From Roseococcus thiosulfatophilus (GTDB taxonomy: Bacteria; Pseudomonadota; Alphaproteobacteria; Acetobacterales; Acetobacteraceae), in the NCBI RefSeq assembly GCF_017311575.1, contig NZ_JAFFQY010000007.1, forward strand, positions 1-64,000: a DNA stretch of 64,000 bases, given 5' to 3'. The position numbers and the translations under genes were made by a program. The notes under the pieces are model-generated. The model was not told where the DNA came from. It did no database searches and saw only the letters and a list, made by a program, of their open reading frames with translations. This document shows positions 25,166 through 33,805 of the stretch, piece by piece (positions within the stretch are counted from its first letter, which is position 1; the number at the start of each line of letters is the position of its first letter).

Positions 25166-25681
25166 ATGGCGGCCACACCTCCTTCAGGCTCCGGGGCGGA
25201 CCCCTCGATGGACGACATCCTCGCCTCGATCCGCAAGATCCTGAACGAGGACGAGGCCCAGCCGGCGGCGGCCACCGCCCCGGCCGCGGTGGAGGCGGTG
25301 GAGGAGGCGCTCGACCTCACCCCGGACATGATGATCACGTCGCCCGAGGTCGCGCCGCCGCCCACCCCGCCCCAGCTTTTGCAAATGGAGCCCGCGCCGA
25401 TGCCGCCGCCCCCCGCCCCGATGCCGGAGCCGCAGGCGGCCTCCACGCTGGTGTCGGCGCCCGCGGCGGCGGCGGCGGCGGCGGCGCTGGGGCAGCTCTC
25501 GCGGGCCGTGGCGCAGGACCGCGCTTCCATCATCTCCCGCGCGCCGGGCCTCTCCATCGAGGATGTGGTGCGCGAGGAACTGCGCCCCCTGCTGAAGGAG
25601 TGGCTGGACACCCACCTGCCACCCCTGGTGGAACGTCTGGTGCGCGCCGAGATCGAGCGGGTGATGTCCCGCGCCGGTTGA
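25166..25681 (+). CDS. PopZ-like polar organising protein (DUF2497)
   Basis: A 171-residue protein of the DUF2497/PopZ family, which forms polar condensates that anchor chromosome origins and cell-cycle regulators in Alphaproteobacteria. The N-terminal interaction helix is SMDDILASIRKILNEDE, the middle (residues 45-105) is a Pro/Ala-rich disordered linker, and the C-terminal oligomerisation helices include SIEDVVREELRPLLKEWLDT and PPLVERLVRAEIERVM. The start at 25166 sits four bases after tolC, so it is probably co-transcribed. Confidence 0.92.
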   Translation: MAATPPSGSGADPSMDDILASIRKILNEDEAQPAAATAPAAVEAVEEALDLTPDMMITSPEVAPPPTPPQLLQMEPAPMPPPPAPMPEPQAASTLVSAPAAAAAAAALGQLSRAVAQDRASIISRAPGLSIEDVVREELRPLLKEWLDTHLPPLVERLVRAEIERVMSRAG

Positions 25682-25765
25682 GGCGCCGCGCCACCCGCGC
25701 CGTTCAGCCCAGACAGGCCGCGGCCACCCCTTGACGCGCGCGCCCGCGCGGTGGACCTCTGGTCC

Positions 25766-28462
25766 ATGCTCGACAAGGCCTTCGACCCAGCCACGCTGGA
25801 AGCCCGACTCTATGCCGCCTCGGAAGCCTCCGGCGCCTTCCATGCCGATCCGTCGCGCGCGGCCGCGCCCTACACCATCGTCATCCCGCCGCCCAACGTC
25901 ACGGGCAGCCTCCATATCGGCCATGCGCTGAACAACACCCTGCAGGACGTGCTGGTGCGGTTCCGCCGCATGCAGGGGCGCGACGCGCTCTGGATGCCCG
26001 GCACCGACCATGCGGGCATCGCCACCCAGATGGTGGTGGAGCGCCTGCTGGCCACGGAGGGCAAGAAGCGCCAGGAAATGGGGCGCGAAGCCTTCCTCGA
26101 GCGCGTCTGGCAGTGGAAGGGCGAAAGCGGCGGCACCATCACCCGCCAGCTGCGTCGCCTGGGCGCCTCCCTCGACTGGGAGCGCGAGCGCTTCACCATG
26201 GATGAGGGGCTTTCGGCCGCCGTGCTGGAGGTCTTCGTCCGCCTGCACAAGGAAGGGCTGATCTACCGCGACACGCGGCTGGTGAACTGGGACCCGGTGT
26301 TCCAATCCGCGATCAGCGACCTCGAGGTGGAAAGCCGCGAGGTGAAGGGCAACCTCTGGACGCTGCGCTACCCGGTGGAGGGGCAGCCCGGCCGCTTCAT
26401 CCGCGTGGCGACCACCCGCCCCGAGACCATGCTGGGCGACACAGCGGTGGCCGTGCATCCGGAGGATGCGCGCTTCGCGGATCTCGTGGGCAAGCACGCC
26501 ATCCTGCCGCTGACCGGCCGGCGGATTCCCATCGTGGCGGATAGCTATTCGGACCCGGAGAAGGGCACGGGTGCCGTGAAGATCACCCCCGCGCATGACT
26601 TCAACGACTATGAAGTGGGCCGACGCCACGACCTGCCCATGCCCTCGGTGCTGGACGCCGAGGCGCGGGTGATGCTTTCGGAAATTGAGGCCGAGCTTGC
26701 CGCCGTGGAGGGCGTGGCCGACCCGGGCTTCGTGCGCTCGCTCGCGGGCATGGACCGCTTCGCCGCGCGCAAGGCCATCCTGGCGGAACTCGAGCGCCTG
26801 GAACTGCTGGAAGCGACCGAGCCGCACACCCACCAGGTGCCGCATGGCGACCGTTCGGGCGTGCCCATCGAGCCGCGGCTGACGCTGCAATGGTATTGCG
26901 ACGCCGCCACGCTGGCGAAGCCCGCCATCGCGGCGGTGGAGGATGGCCGCACCCAATTCGTGCCGCGGCAATACGAGAACCTGTTCTTCGCCTGGATGCG
27001 CGACATCCAGCCCTGGTGCGTCTCGCGCCAGCTCTGGTGGGGGCACCGCATCCCGGCCTGGTATGGGCCGGATGGGCAGGTCTTCGTGGAGCGCAGCGAG
27101 GCGGAGGCACTGGCCGCCGCGGCGGCCAATTACGGCCGCGCGGTGGAACTGACGCGCGACCCGGACGTGCTCGACACCTGGTTCAGCAGCGCGCTCTGGC
27201 CCTTCTCGACGCTGGGCTGGCCCGAGCAGACCGCGGAACTCAAGAAGCACTACCCGACCGATGTGCTGGTGACGGGCTTCGACATCATCTTCTTCTGGGT
27301 CGCCCGGATGATGATGATGGGGCTGCATTTCATGGACGGCGAGGTGCCCTTCAAGCATGTCGTCATCCATGGCCTGGTGCGCGACGCGCGCGGCCAGAAG
27401 ATGAGCAAGTCCAAGGGCAATGTGCTTGACCCGCTGGAGCTGATCGACCAGCACGGCGCGGATGCGGTGCGCTTCACCCTCTGCGCGCTCGCTTCGCCCG
27501 GGCGCGACGTGAAGCTCGACCCGCAGCGGCTGGAGGGCTACCGCGCCTTCGCCACCAAGCTGTGGAATGCCGCGCGCTTCTTGGAGATGAATGGCGTGCG
27601 GGTGGATGCCTCCTGGCGGCCGGAGCAGGCTGAGGGCGTGCTGGCGCGCTGGCTGCTGGCCAAGGCCGATGACGCGGCGCGCGATGCCACGGCGGCACTC
27701 GATGCCTTCCGCTTCGACGACTACGCCAGCACCCTCTACGGCTTCACCTGGAACACCTATTGCGACTGGTTCATCGAATTCGCGAAGCCCGTGCTGAACG
27801 GCCCCGATGGGCCTGAGAAGGACGAGGTGCGGGGTGTCGCGCAATATGTGCTGGGGCAGGTGCTGCGGCTGCTGCACCCGGTGATGCCCTTCATCACGGC
27901 GGAGCTGTTCGAGAAGCTGGGCTATGGCGAGGCCGTGGCGCTGACCACCGCCGCCTATCCAAAGGCCGAAGGGCAGGGCGCGGCCAGCGCCGCCGTGGAC
28001 CTGGCCATCGCCGCCATCACCGCCATCCGCTCCGCGCGCTCGGCGCTGAACGTGCCGGCCGCGGCGGTGCTGCCGCTGCGCGTGGGGCAGGGGAGTGCCG
28101 CCTCGCTCCAGGCGCTGCGGGACTTCGCGCCGCAGATCATGCGCCTCGCGCGCGTGGAGGCACCGCAATTCCTGGCCGATGCCGCCGAGGGCGCGGGGCC
28201 GGGGGCGAGTGCCGTGGCGGTTGACGTGCCGCTCTTCCTGCCGCTTTCGGGCGTGGTGGATTTGGCGGCCGAAGCGAAGCGCCTCGCCAAGGATCGCGCG
28301 AAGGCCGAGGCCGAGCGCGCCAAGCTTGAAGCCAAGCTCGCCAACCCCGGCTTCCGGGCCAAGGCCGAGGAGGCCGTGATCGCCGAGACCGAGCAGCGGC
28401 TCGCCGACGCCGCCGCCGAGGTCGCGCGCCTCGACGCCGCGCTGACCCGCATTTCCAGCTGA
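25766..28462 (+). CDS. valS: Valyl-tRNA synthetase
   Basis: Class I aminoacyl-tRNA synthetase charging tRNA-Val, about 898 residues. The HIGH motif is in TGSLHIGHALNN and the KMSKS motif in KMSKSKGNVLDP; the editing domain inserts between them (VATTRPETMLGDTAVAVHPE). The C-terminal coiled coil is visible as AKRLAKDRAKAEAERAKLEA. I prefer the ATG at 25766 (MLDKAFDPATLE) because ValS commonly starts MLxKxFDP; a GTG five codons upstream (25751) is an alternative, and neither has an obvious ribosome-binding site. Last gene of the PIMT-TolC-PopZ-ValS block. Confidence 0.96.
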   Translation: MLDKAFDPATLEARLYAASEASGAFHADPSRAAAPYTIVIPPPNVTGSLHIGHALNNTLQDVLVRFRRMQGRDALWMPGTDHAGIATQMVVERLLATEGKKRQEMGREAFLERVWQWKGESGGTITRQLRRLGASLDWERERFTMDEGLSAAVLEVFVRLHKEGLIYRDTRLVNWDPVFQSAISDLEVESREVKGNLWTLRYPVEGQPGRFIRVATTRPETMLGDTAVAVHPEDARFADLVGKHAILPLTGRRIPIVADSYSDPEKGTGAVKITPAHDFNDYEVGRRHDLPMPSVLDAEARVMLSEIEAELAAVEGVADPGFVRSLAGMDRFAARKAILAELERLELLEATEPHTHQVPHGDRSGVPIEPRLTLQWYCDAATLAKPAIAAVEDGRTQFVPRQYENLFFAWMRDIQPWCVSRQLWWGHRIPAWYGPDGQVFVERSEAEALAAAAANYGRAVELTRDPDVLDTWFSSALWPFSTLGWPEQTAELKKHYPTDVLVTGFDIIFFWVARMMMMGLHFMDGEVPFKHVVIHGLVRDARGQKMSKSKGNVLDPLELIDQHGADAVRFTLCALASPGRDVKLDPQRLEGYRAFATKLWNAARFLEMNGVRVDASWRPEQAEGVLARWLLAKADDAARDATAALDAFRFDDYASTLYGFTWNTYCDWFIEFAKPVLNGPDGPEKDEVRGVAQYVLGQVLRLLHPVMPFITAELFEKLGYGEAVALTTAAYPKAEGQGAASAAVDLAIAAITAIRSARSALNVPAAAVLPLRVGQGSAASLQALRDFAPQIMRLARVEAPQFLADAAEGAGPGASAVAVDVPLFLPLSGVVDLAAEAKRLAKDRAKAEAERAKLEAKLANPGFRAKAEEAVIAETEQRLADAAAEVARLDAALTRISS

Positions 28463-28480
28463 CCACCGAGGAAACAGCCA

Positions 28481-30199
28481 ATGACCACCTGGGACAAATC
28501 CCGCCTGCCCAGCCGCCATGTCAGCGTGGGCCCCGAGCGTGCGCCGCATCGCAGCTACTACTACGCGATGGGCATGACGAAGGAGCAGATCGCCTCGCCG
28601 CTGGTGGGTGTCGCCACCTGCTGGAACGAGGCCGCGCCCTGCAACATCGCGCTGAACCGCCAGGCGCAGGCCGCCAAGCGGGGGGTGAGTGATGCCGGTG
28701 CCGCGCCGCGCGAATTCACCACCATCACCGTGACCGACGGCATCGCCATGGGCCACCAGGGCATGAAGTCCTCGCTGGTGTCGCGCGACGTGATCGCGGA
28801 CAGCATTGAGCTGACCATGCGCGGCCATTGCTATGACGCGCTGGTGGGGCTGGCGGGCTGCGACAAGTCGCTGCCGGGTGTGATGATGGCCATGGTGCGG
28901 CTGAACGTGCCGAGCGTCTTCATGTATGGCGGTTCCATCCGCCCCGGCCAGCACAAGGGCCGCGACGTGACCGTGCTCGATGTGTTCGAGGCGGTGGGCA
29001 CCCATGCCGGCGGCAACATGTCCGACGAGGAGCTGGAGGAGCTGGAGCAGCACGCCTGCCCCGGCGCCGGCGCCTGCGGCGGCCAGTTCACCGCCAACAC
29101 CATGGCCTGCATCAGCGAGGTGATCGGCCTGGCCATTCCCTTCTCGGCCGGGGCCCCGGCGCCGGACACGGAGCGGGACGAATACGCCTACAAGTCGGGC
29201 CGCGCGGTGGTGGACCTGATCCGCAGCCAGCTTCGCCCGCGCGACATCGTCACCCGCAAGGCGCTGGAGAATGCGGCGCGCATCGTGGGCGCCACGGGCG
29301 GCTCCACCAACGCGGCCCTGCACCTGCCCGCCATCGCGCATGAGGCCGGCATTGATTTCCCGCTGGAGGAAGTCGCGCGGCTGATGCGCGACACGCCGCA
29401 TATCGCGGACCTCAAGCCCGGCGGCAAGTATGTGGCGCAGGATGTGCACCGCATCGGCGGCGTGCCCGTCATCATCAAGGCGCTGCTGGAGGGCGGGCTG
29501 CTGCATGGCGACTGCATCACCGCCACCGGCAAGACGCTGGAGGAGAACCACAAGGATGTGGTGTTCCCGAAGGACCAGGACGTGGTGCATCCCGTCTCCA
29601 ACCCGATCAGCCAGATCGGCGGCGTGGTGAGCCTGTTCGGCAACCTGGCCCCCGATGGCGCCATCGTGAAGATCGCGGGCATGCAGAAGCTCCGCTTTGA
29701 GGGCACGGCGCTCTGCTTCGACTGCGAGGAGGACGCCTTCGCCGCCGTGGAGGCCCGTGCCTACAAGCCGGGCGACGTCATCGTCATCCGCTACGAAGGC
29801 CCCAAGGGCGGCCCGGGCATGCGCGAGATGCTGTCCACCACCTCCGCCATCTATGGCCAGGGCATGGGCGACAAGGTGGCGCTGATCACCGATGGCCGCT
29901 TCTCGGGCGCCACGCGCGGCTTCTGCATCGGCCATGTGGGGCCGGAGGCCGCGGTGGGCGGGCCCATCGGCCTGCTGAAGAATGGCGACAAGATCATCCT
30001 GGACGCCCAGGCCGGCACCATCGAGGTGGCGCTCTCCGACGAGGAGCTGGCCAAGCGCCGCGCCGAGTGGAAGCCGCGCGGCCACAACTACAATTCGGGC
30101 GTGCTGTGGAAGTATGCGCAGACGGTCGGCCCGGCGCGCTACGGCGCCGTGACACAGCCGGGGGCGAAGGCTGAGACGCACACCTACGCGGATATCTGA
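28481..30199 (+). CDS. ilvD: Dihydroxy-acid dehydratase
   Basis: Fourth common enzyme of valine and isoleucine synthesis, converting 2,3-dihydroxy acids into 2-keto acids; 572 residues. The three Fe-S cluster cysteines lie in TCWNEAAPCN, GLAGCDKSLPG and HACPGAGACGGQFTAN, as expected for the family. The C-terminal end has SDEELAKRRAEW. AGGAAA precedes the ATG. It is 18 bases after valS and is closed by a clear intrinsic terminator. The other ilv genes of this window (ilvB, ilvN, ilvC) form a separate operon at 56739-60172. Confidence 0.97.
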   Translation: MTTWDKSRLPSRHVSVGPERAPHRSYYYAMGMTKEQIASPLVGVATCWNEAAPCNIALNRQAQAAKRGVSDAGAAPREFTTITVTDGIAMGHQGMKSSLVSRDVIADSIELTMRGHCYDALVGLAGCDKSLPGVMMAMVRLNVPSVFMYGGSIRPGQHKGRDVTVLDVFEAVGTHAGGNMSDEELEELEQHACPGAGACGGQFTANTMACISEVIGLAIPFSAGAPAPDTERDEYAYKSGRAVVDLIRSQLRPRDIVTRKALENAARIVGATGGSTNAALHLPAIAHEAGIDFPLEEVARLMRDTPHIADLKPGGKYVAQDVHRIGGVPVIIKALLEGGLLHGDCITATGKTLEENHKDVVFPKDQDVVHPVSNPISQIGGVVSLFGNLAPDGAIVKIAGMQKLRFEGTALCFDCEEDAFAAVEARAYKPGDVIVIRYEGPKGGPGMREMLSTTSAIYGQGMGDKVALITDGRFSGATRGFCIGHVGPEAAVGGPIGLLKNGDKIILDAQAGTIEVALSDEELAKRRAEWKPRGHNYNSGVLWKYAQTVGPARYGAVTQPGAKAETHTYADI

Positions 30200-30206
30200 A
30201 TTTTCC

Positions 30207-30234
30207 GCCTGACGCGGGTTTGGCGTCAGGCTTT
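30207..30234 (+). terminator. Intrinsic terminator after ilvD
   Basis: GCCTGACGC (30207-30215), loop GGGTTTG, GCGTCAGGC (30223-30231), then TTTCGTT. A perfect nine-base stem ending the valS-ilvD transcript. Confidence 0.88.
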
Positions 30235-30287
30235 CGTTAACCAGCACGGGCGCAAGTTCCGGTCTCAGGACATGGAGCTTGCGCCCG

Positions 30288-31067
30288 ATGTGTTCCGACC
30301 TGGCAGAAAACCTGCCATCGCCCACCGAGACGCCTCCGCCGTCGCGGATGCCGAAGTTCACCCATGTGGCGGACCGTTTCGCCATCTGGGGTCTGAACGT
30401 GCCCTATGCGCGGGACGAGGCCTTCAAGGCCGCCTTCCGAGCCTCGGCCGTGCCGCTCATTCCCCTCATCCAGCACAAGACCCCCGAGGTGCTCCGCATC
30501 GAGTGGAAGGCCTATGTCTGTTGCTGGGCCGCGCGCCAGGCCCTGCTGATCGAGGGGGACTTCGTCGAGTGCGGGGTGAATTACGGCCTGCTGTCGCGCA
30601 CCATGGCGGCGTACATAGACTTGGCATCCCACCAGGACCGCACGCTCTGGCTCTATGACACCTTCCAGGGCATCCCGACGGAGCAGATGAGCGCGCGCGA
30701 GGCCATGGGCCTCGGCACCTGGCACAACCGGAACAACTACACGGACGACGTGCTGCCCATCGCGCGGCACCGCTTCGCCCCCTTCCCCAATGCGCGGCTG
30801 GTGCCCGGCATGGTGCCGGACACGCTGCATGAGTCGGCGCCCGCGCGCGTGGCCTGGCTGCACATCGACATGAACATCACCCTGCCCGAGATCGCGGCGG
30901 CGGAGTTCTTTTGGGACCGCCTCTCGCCCGGCGGCGTCATCATCCTGGATGACTACGCCTATGCCGGCCATGAGGAGCAGATGCTGGCCTTCCAGGACTT
31001 CGCGGCCGCGCGCGGCGCGCTGGTCCTGCCGCTGCCCACGGGGCAGGGGCTGATCGTGAAGGTCTGA
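30288..31067 (+). CDS. TylF/MycF-like sugar O-methyltransferase
   Basis: A 259-residue SAM-dependent methyltransferase of the macrocin-O-methyltransferase (TylF) family, whose members O-methylate sugar hydroxyls with a metal ion. Key segments are GDFVECGVNYGLLSRTM (SAM site), LWLYDTFQGIPTEQ, VAWLHIDMNITLPEIA and PGGVIILDDYAYAGHEEQ; the aspartates of HID and LDDY are the expected metal ligands. The ATG at 30288 follows GGAGC; an in-frame TTG at 30279 and an ATG at 30348 are alternatives. First gene of a run of sugar- and methyl-transfer genes leading into flagellin, which suggests glycan methylation. Confidence 0.8.
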   Translation: MCSDLAENLPSPTETPPPSRMPKFTHVADRFAIWGLNVPYARDEAFKAAFRASAVPLIPLIQHKTPEVLRIEWKAYVCCWAARQALLIEGDFVECGVNYGLLSRTMAAYIDLASHQDRTLWLYDTFQGIPTEQMSAREAMGLGTWHNRNNYTDDVLPIARHRFAPFPNARLVPGMVPDTLHESAPARVAWLHIDMNITLPEIAAAEFFWDRLSPGGVIILDDYAYAGHEEQMLAFQDFAAARGALVLPLPTGQGLIVKV

Positions 31068-31070
31068 GAC

Positions 31071-32159
31071 ATGGCCGAGCACGTGCTGGACGTGAACCTG
31101 ATCTACCACAACGCGGAGGCGACGCTGGACGGCGCCATCGCCTCGGTGGTGGGGCAGAGCTGGCCGCATTGGCGGCTCACCCTGCTGGATGACGGTTCCA
31201 CCGATGGCGGGCCGGCCATCGCGGCCTTTTGGGCCGCGCGGGATGGACGCATCGCGCTGAAGCGCCACCGCGCGAATCAGGGCATCGTGGGCGCCTATCG
31301 CCGCGCCTTCACCCATGGCGACGCCGACTTCGTGATGCCGAAAAGCGCCGACGACCTCATCGCGCCCGACTTCATGGCGAAGCTGATGGCGGTGCTGCTG
31401 GCCGATCGCGACGTCGCCATGTGCCACGCCGGCGCGCTGAACATTGACGAGGCCGGCACGGTGCTGGGCGAGGTGCCGGCGCATACCCGCCTCGACACGC
31501 CCGATGGCGGGCCGTTGCAGCGCGCCATGCATGTGATGCAGCGCTATGCCTATTCGCCGAGCTTCTGGGGGATCTACCGCCGTGAGGCCCTGGACCTCGC
31601 CAGCCAGCCCATGGCCTGTGGCGGCTGGGACCATGCCTTCCTGGCCGAGATCGCGCTCTACGGCCACATACGCCACGTTCCGGAGCCGCTCTTCCTGCGG
31701 CGCGGCGGGCCTGCGCCGCTGTGGCGGTTGGCGCGCAATGCCGGCATGGCCTGGGCGCGTGCACGTTCCGAACGTGATGTCTTCGCCGATGTCGGGCCGC
31801 TGGCGCCAAGCGCCTCCTGCGCCTGGGCGCATGTGGAGACCTTCAGCCTGGCCCGGCTGAGCGCGCCCGAACGCGCGGGCCTGATCGAGGCCGCGCGTGA
31901 CATCCTGCGCGCCCGCTGGTCCACCTCCTTCGTGCGCGAGGCGGCGCTGGTCACGGCCCGGCTGCCGGCGCTGCTGGCCCAGGCGCGGGAGGTGGCGCGT
32001 GGCGGCGCGACCGGTGCGGCCACGCGGCTGCGCGTGGAGGCGATGCGGCTGGTGGAGGCCCTTCTCTGGGTGCTCGAACCTGGTCGGGAGGCCGAGGCGC
32101 TGGCCGCCACATGGCGCGCGCAGACCGGGCTCGCGGTGGGACCGGAGGTGGCGGCATGA
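31071..32159 (+). CDS. Family 2 glycosyltransferase
   Basis: A 362-residue glycosyltransferase. The GT2 start is VNLIYHNAEATLDGAIASVV, with LLDDGSTDGGPAI as the nucleotide-binding segment and FVMPKSADDLIAPDFM replacing the usual DxD region. The C-terminal 120 residues are helical and Ala/Arg-rich. It is three bases after the TylF-like gene and its stop overlaps the next methyltransferase start, so it belongs to the same operon. Sugar donor and acceptor cannot be read from sequence. Confidence 0.82.
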   Translation: MAEHVLDVNLIYHNAEATLDGAIASVVGQSWPHWRLTLLDDGSTDGGPAIAAFWAARDGRIALKRHRANQGIVGAYRRAFTHGDADFVMPKSADDLIAPDFMAKLMAVLLADRDVAMCHAGALNIDEAGTVLGEVPAHTRLDTPDGGPLQRAMHVMQRYAYSPSFWGIYRREALDLASQPMACGGWDHAFLAEIALYGHIRHVPEPLFLRRGGPAPLWRLARNAGMAWARARSERDVFADVGPLAPSASCAWAHVETFSLARLSAPERAGLIEAARDILRARWSTSFVREAALVTARLPALLAQAREVARGGATGAATRLRVEAMRLVEALLWVLEPGREAEALAATWRAQTGLAVGPEVAA

Positions 32160-32698
32160 CGCGGCTTCACATCGGCTGCGGCCCCAAGGTGCTGGATGGC
32201 TGGGTCAACATTGACAGCGTGGCGCGCGCGCCCGGCGTTCGCACCGATGTGGACGTGCTGGCCATGCCCTTCGCCGATGCCAGCGTGGAGCACATCCTGG
32301 CCGAACACGTCTTCGAGCATTTCGCCTTCGCGGAGGAGGAGCGTCTCTGGCGCGAATGCGCCCGCGTGCTGCGTCCAGGTGGGCTGCTGGAAATCGAGGT
32401 GCCGGATTTCGAGTGGGTCTGTCAGGCCTTCCTGGCCGGCGAGGACCGCTTCCGCGCCTTCTACCAGACGGGTGCGCTCGACCACTACTTCGGCTCAGGC
32501 CGCGACACGGGGCAGCGCTGGGGCATCGTGCAGACGATGTTCTTCGGCAATCAGAACGGCGCCGGCCAGTTCCACAAATCGGCCTACACGCAGGGCAAGA
32601 TTCGCGACGTGGCCGCGCTGGTGGGCTTCGCGAAGGTCCGCCAGCACACCCTTCACAACAAGGGCGGCCAGGCCATCCGCGCCCTCATCACCCGCTAG
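32156..32698 (+). CDS. Class I SAM-dependent methyltransferase
   Basis: A 180-residue methyltransferase of the type 11 family often found in surface polysaccharide loci. It starts directly with motif I (MTRLHIGCGPKVLDGWVNID), followed by DVDVLAMPFADASVEHILA and EHVFEHFAFAEEE, then LRPGGLLEIEVPDFEWV. The ATG at 32156 overlaps the previous stop; the in-frame upstream extension lies inside the glycosyltransferase gene. The epimerase follows after nine bases. Likely target: a sugar or glycan intermediate. Confidence 0.82.
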   Translation: MTRLHIGCGPKVLDGWVNIDSVARAPGVRTDVDVLAMPFADASVEHILAEHVFEHFAFAEEERLWRECARVLRPGGLLEIEVPDFEWVCQAFLAGEDRFRAFYQTGALDHYFGSGRDTGQRWGIVQTMFFGNQNGAGQFHKSAYTQGKIRDVAALVGFAKVRQHTLHNKGGQAIRALITR

Positions 32699-32707
32699 GA
32701 GCACCCC

Positions 32708-33709
32708 ATGCGAATCTTCGTCAGCGGCATCGCGGGCTTTCTCGGCAGCCACCTGGCCGAGCGGCTGATCGGCATGGGTCATCATGTCGTGGGCTGCGAC
32801 ACGCTTCTGGGCGGCGAGCTGTGGCACGTCCCGCCCGAGGCCGAGTTCTACCAGTATGACTGCCGCGACTTCAACGCGATGCAGAAGATCTCGCAGGGCT
32901 GCGAGCTGGTCTATCACTGCGCGGCCACGGCCTATGAAGGGCTGTCGGTCTTCTCGCCCGCGCTCGTGATGGACAACATCGTCAGCGGCTCGGTCTCGCT
33001 GTTCTCCGCGGCCATCGCGAACAAGGCGCGGCGCATCGTGTTCTGCTCCTCCATGGCGCGCTATGGCAGCAACGAGGTGCCGTTCCGCGAGGACTATACG
33101 CCCCGCCCGCAGGACCCCTATGGCATCGCGAAGGTGGCGGCGGAGGAGGCGCTGAAGAATCTCTGCGCCGTGCACGGTGTGGAGTGGTCCATCGCGGTGC
33201 CGCACAACATCATCGGTCCGCGCCAGAAGTTCGACGACCCCTACCGCAACGTCGCCTCCATCATGGCGAACCTGATGCTGCAAGGCCGCCCGCCCATCAT
33301 CTACGGCGATGGCGAGCAGAAGCGCTGCTTCTCCTATGTGGAGGACTGCCTCTCCTGCCTGCTGGCCATGGGCCTCGACGACGTGGCGCTGGGCGAGACG
33401 GTGAATATCGGCCCCGATGAGGAGTTCGTGAGCATCAACGAGCTGTCGCGGGTGCTCGCCAAGCTCACCAACTTCACCGGTACCCCCATCTATGTCCCGG
33501 GCCGCCCGCAGGAGGTGAAGTTCGCCACCTGCTCGGCCGACAAGGCGCGGCGTCTGCTGGGCTATCGCACCACGACGAAGCTGGAGGATGGGCTCGCCTC
33601 CATCACCGACTTCATCCGCAAGGTGGGGCCGCGGAAGTTCCGCTACCATCTCGACATCGAGATCGTCAGCGACAAGACGCCGCGCACCTGGACGCAGCGC
33701 ATGTTCTGA
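32708..33709 (+). CDS. NAD-dependent nucleotide-sugar epimerase/dehydratase
   Basis: An extended SDR of 333 residues. The NAD loop is GIAGFLGSHLAERL (residues 7-20), the catalytic pair is in DPYGIAK (Tyr and Lys), and SSMARYG supplies the upstream serine region. C-terminal half has GDGEQKRCFSYVEDCL and NIGPDEEFVSINEL, typical of UDP-glucose 4-epimerase-like enzymes. It would make or interconvert a nucleotide sugar for the glycosyltransferases next door. GGAG precedes the ATG. The flagellin gene follows after about 100 bases. Confidence 0.85.
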   Translation: MRIFVSGIAGFLGSHLAERLIGMGHHVVGCDTLLGGELWHVPPEAEFYQYDCRDFNAMQKISQGCELVYHCAATAYEGLSVFSPALVMDNIVSGSVSLFSAAIANKARRIVFCSSMARYGSNEVPFREDYTPRPQDPYGIAKVAAEEALKNLCAVHGVEWSIAVPHNIIGPRQKFDDPYRNVASIMANLMLQGRPPIIYGDGEQKRCFSYVEDCLSCLLAMGLDDVALGETVNIGPDEEFVSINELSRVLAKLTNFTGTPIYVPGRPQEVKFATCSADKARRLLGYRTTTKLEDGLASITDFIRKVGPRKFRYHLDIEIVSDKTPRTWTQRMF

Positions 33710-33760
33710 ACGGGAGGGGGCGCAAGCCTTCCTTAACCCTTCGTCTCCTACACGGCGGAT

Positions 33761-33781
33761 GGTCCCCGAAATCCGGGGGCC
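33761..33781 (+). promoter_or_regulatory. Hairpin in the flagellin 5' leader
   Basis: Positions 33761-33767 (GGTCCCC) pair with 33775-33781 (GGGGGCC) with one G-T wobble, around a seven-base loop. It lies between the end of the epimerase gene and the flagellin ribosome-binding site (AAAGGAAAAA). Flagellin leaders in Alphaproteobacteria are targets of FlbT, so it could be such a site. Confidence 0.4.
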
Positions 33782-33805
33782 GCACCTGACAAAGGAAAAA
33801 GACCA

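Noticed and set aside
25184-30385. Very long open frame on the minus strand opposite valS and ilvD
   Set aside because: It is antisense to two well-recognised enzymes, is rich in His/Gly/Arg with no domain, and follows from high G+C content suppressing stop codons.
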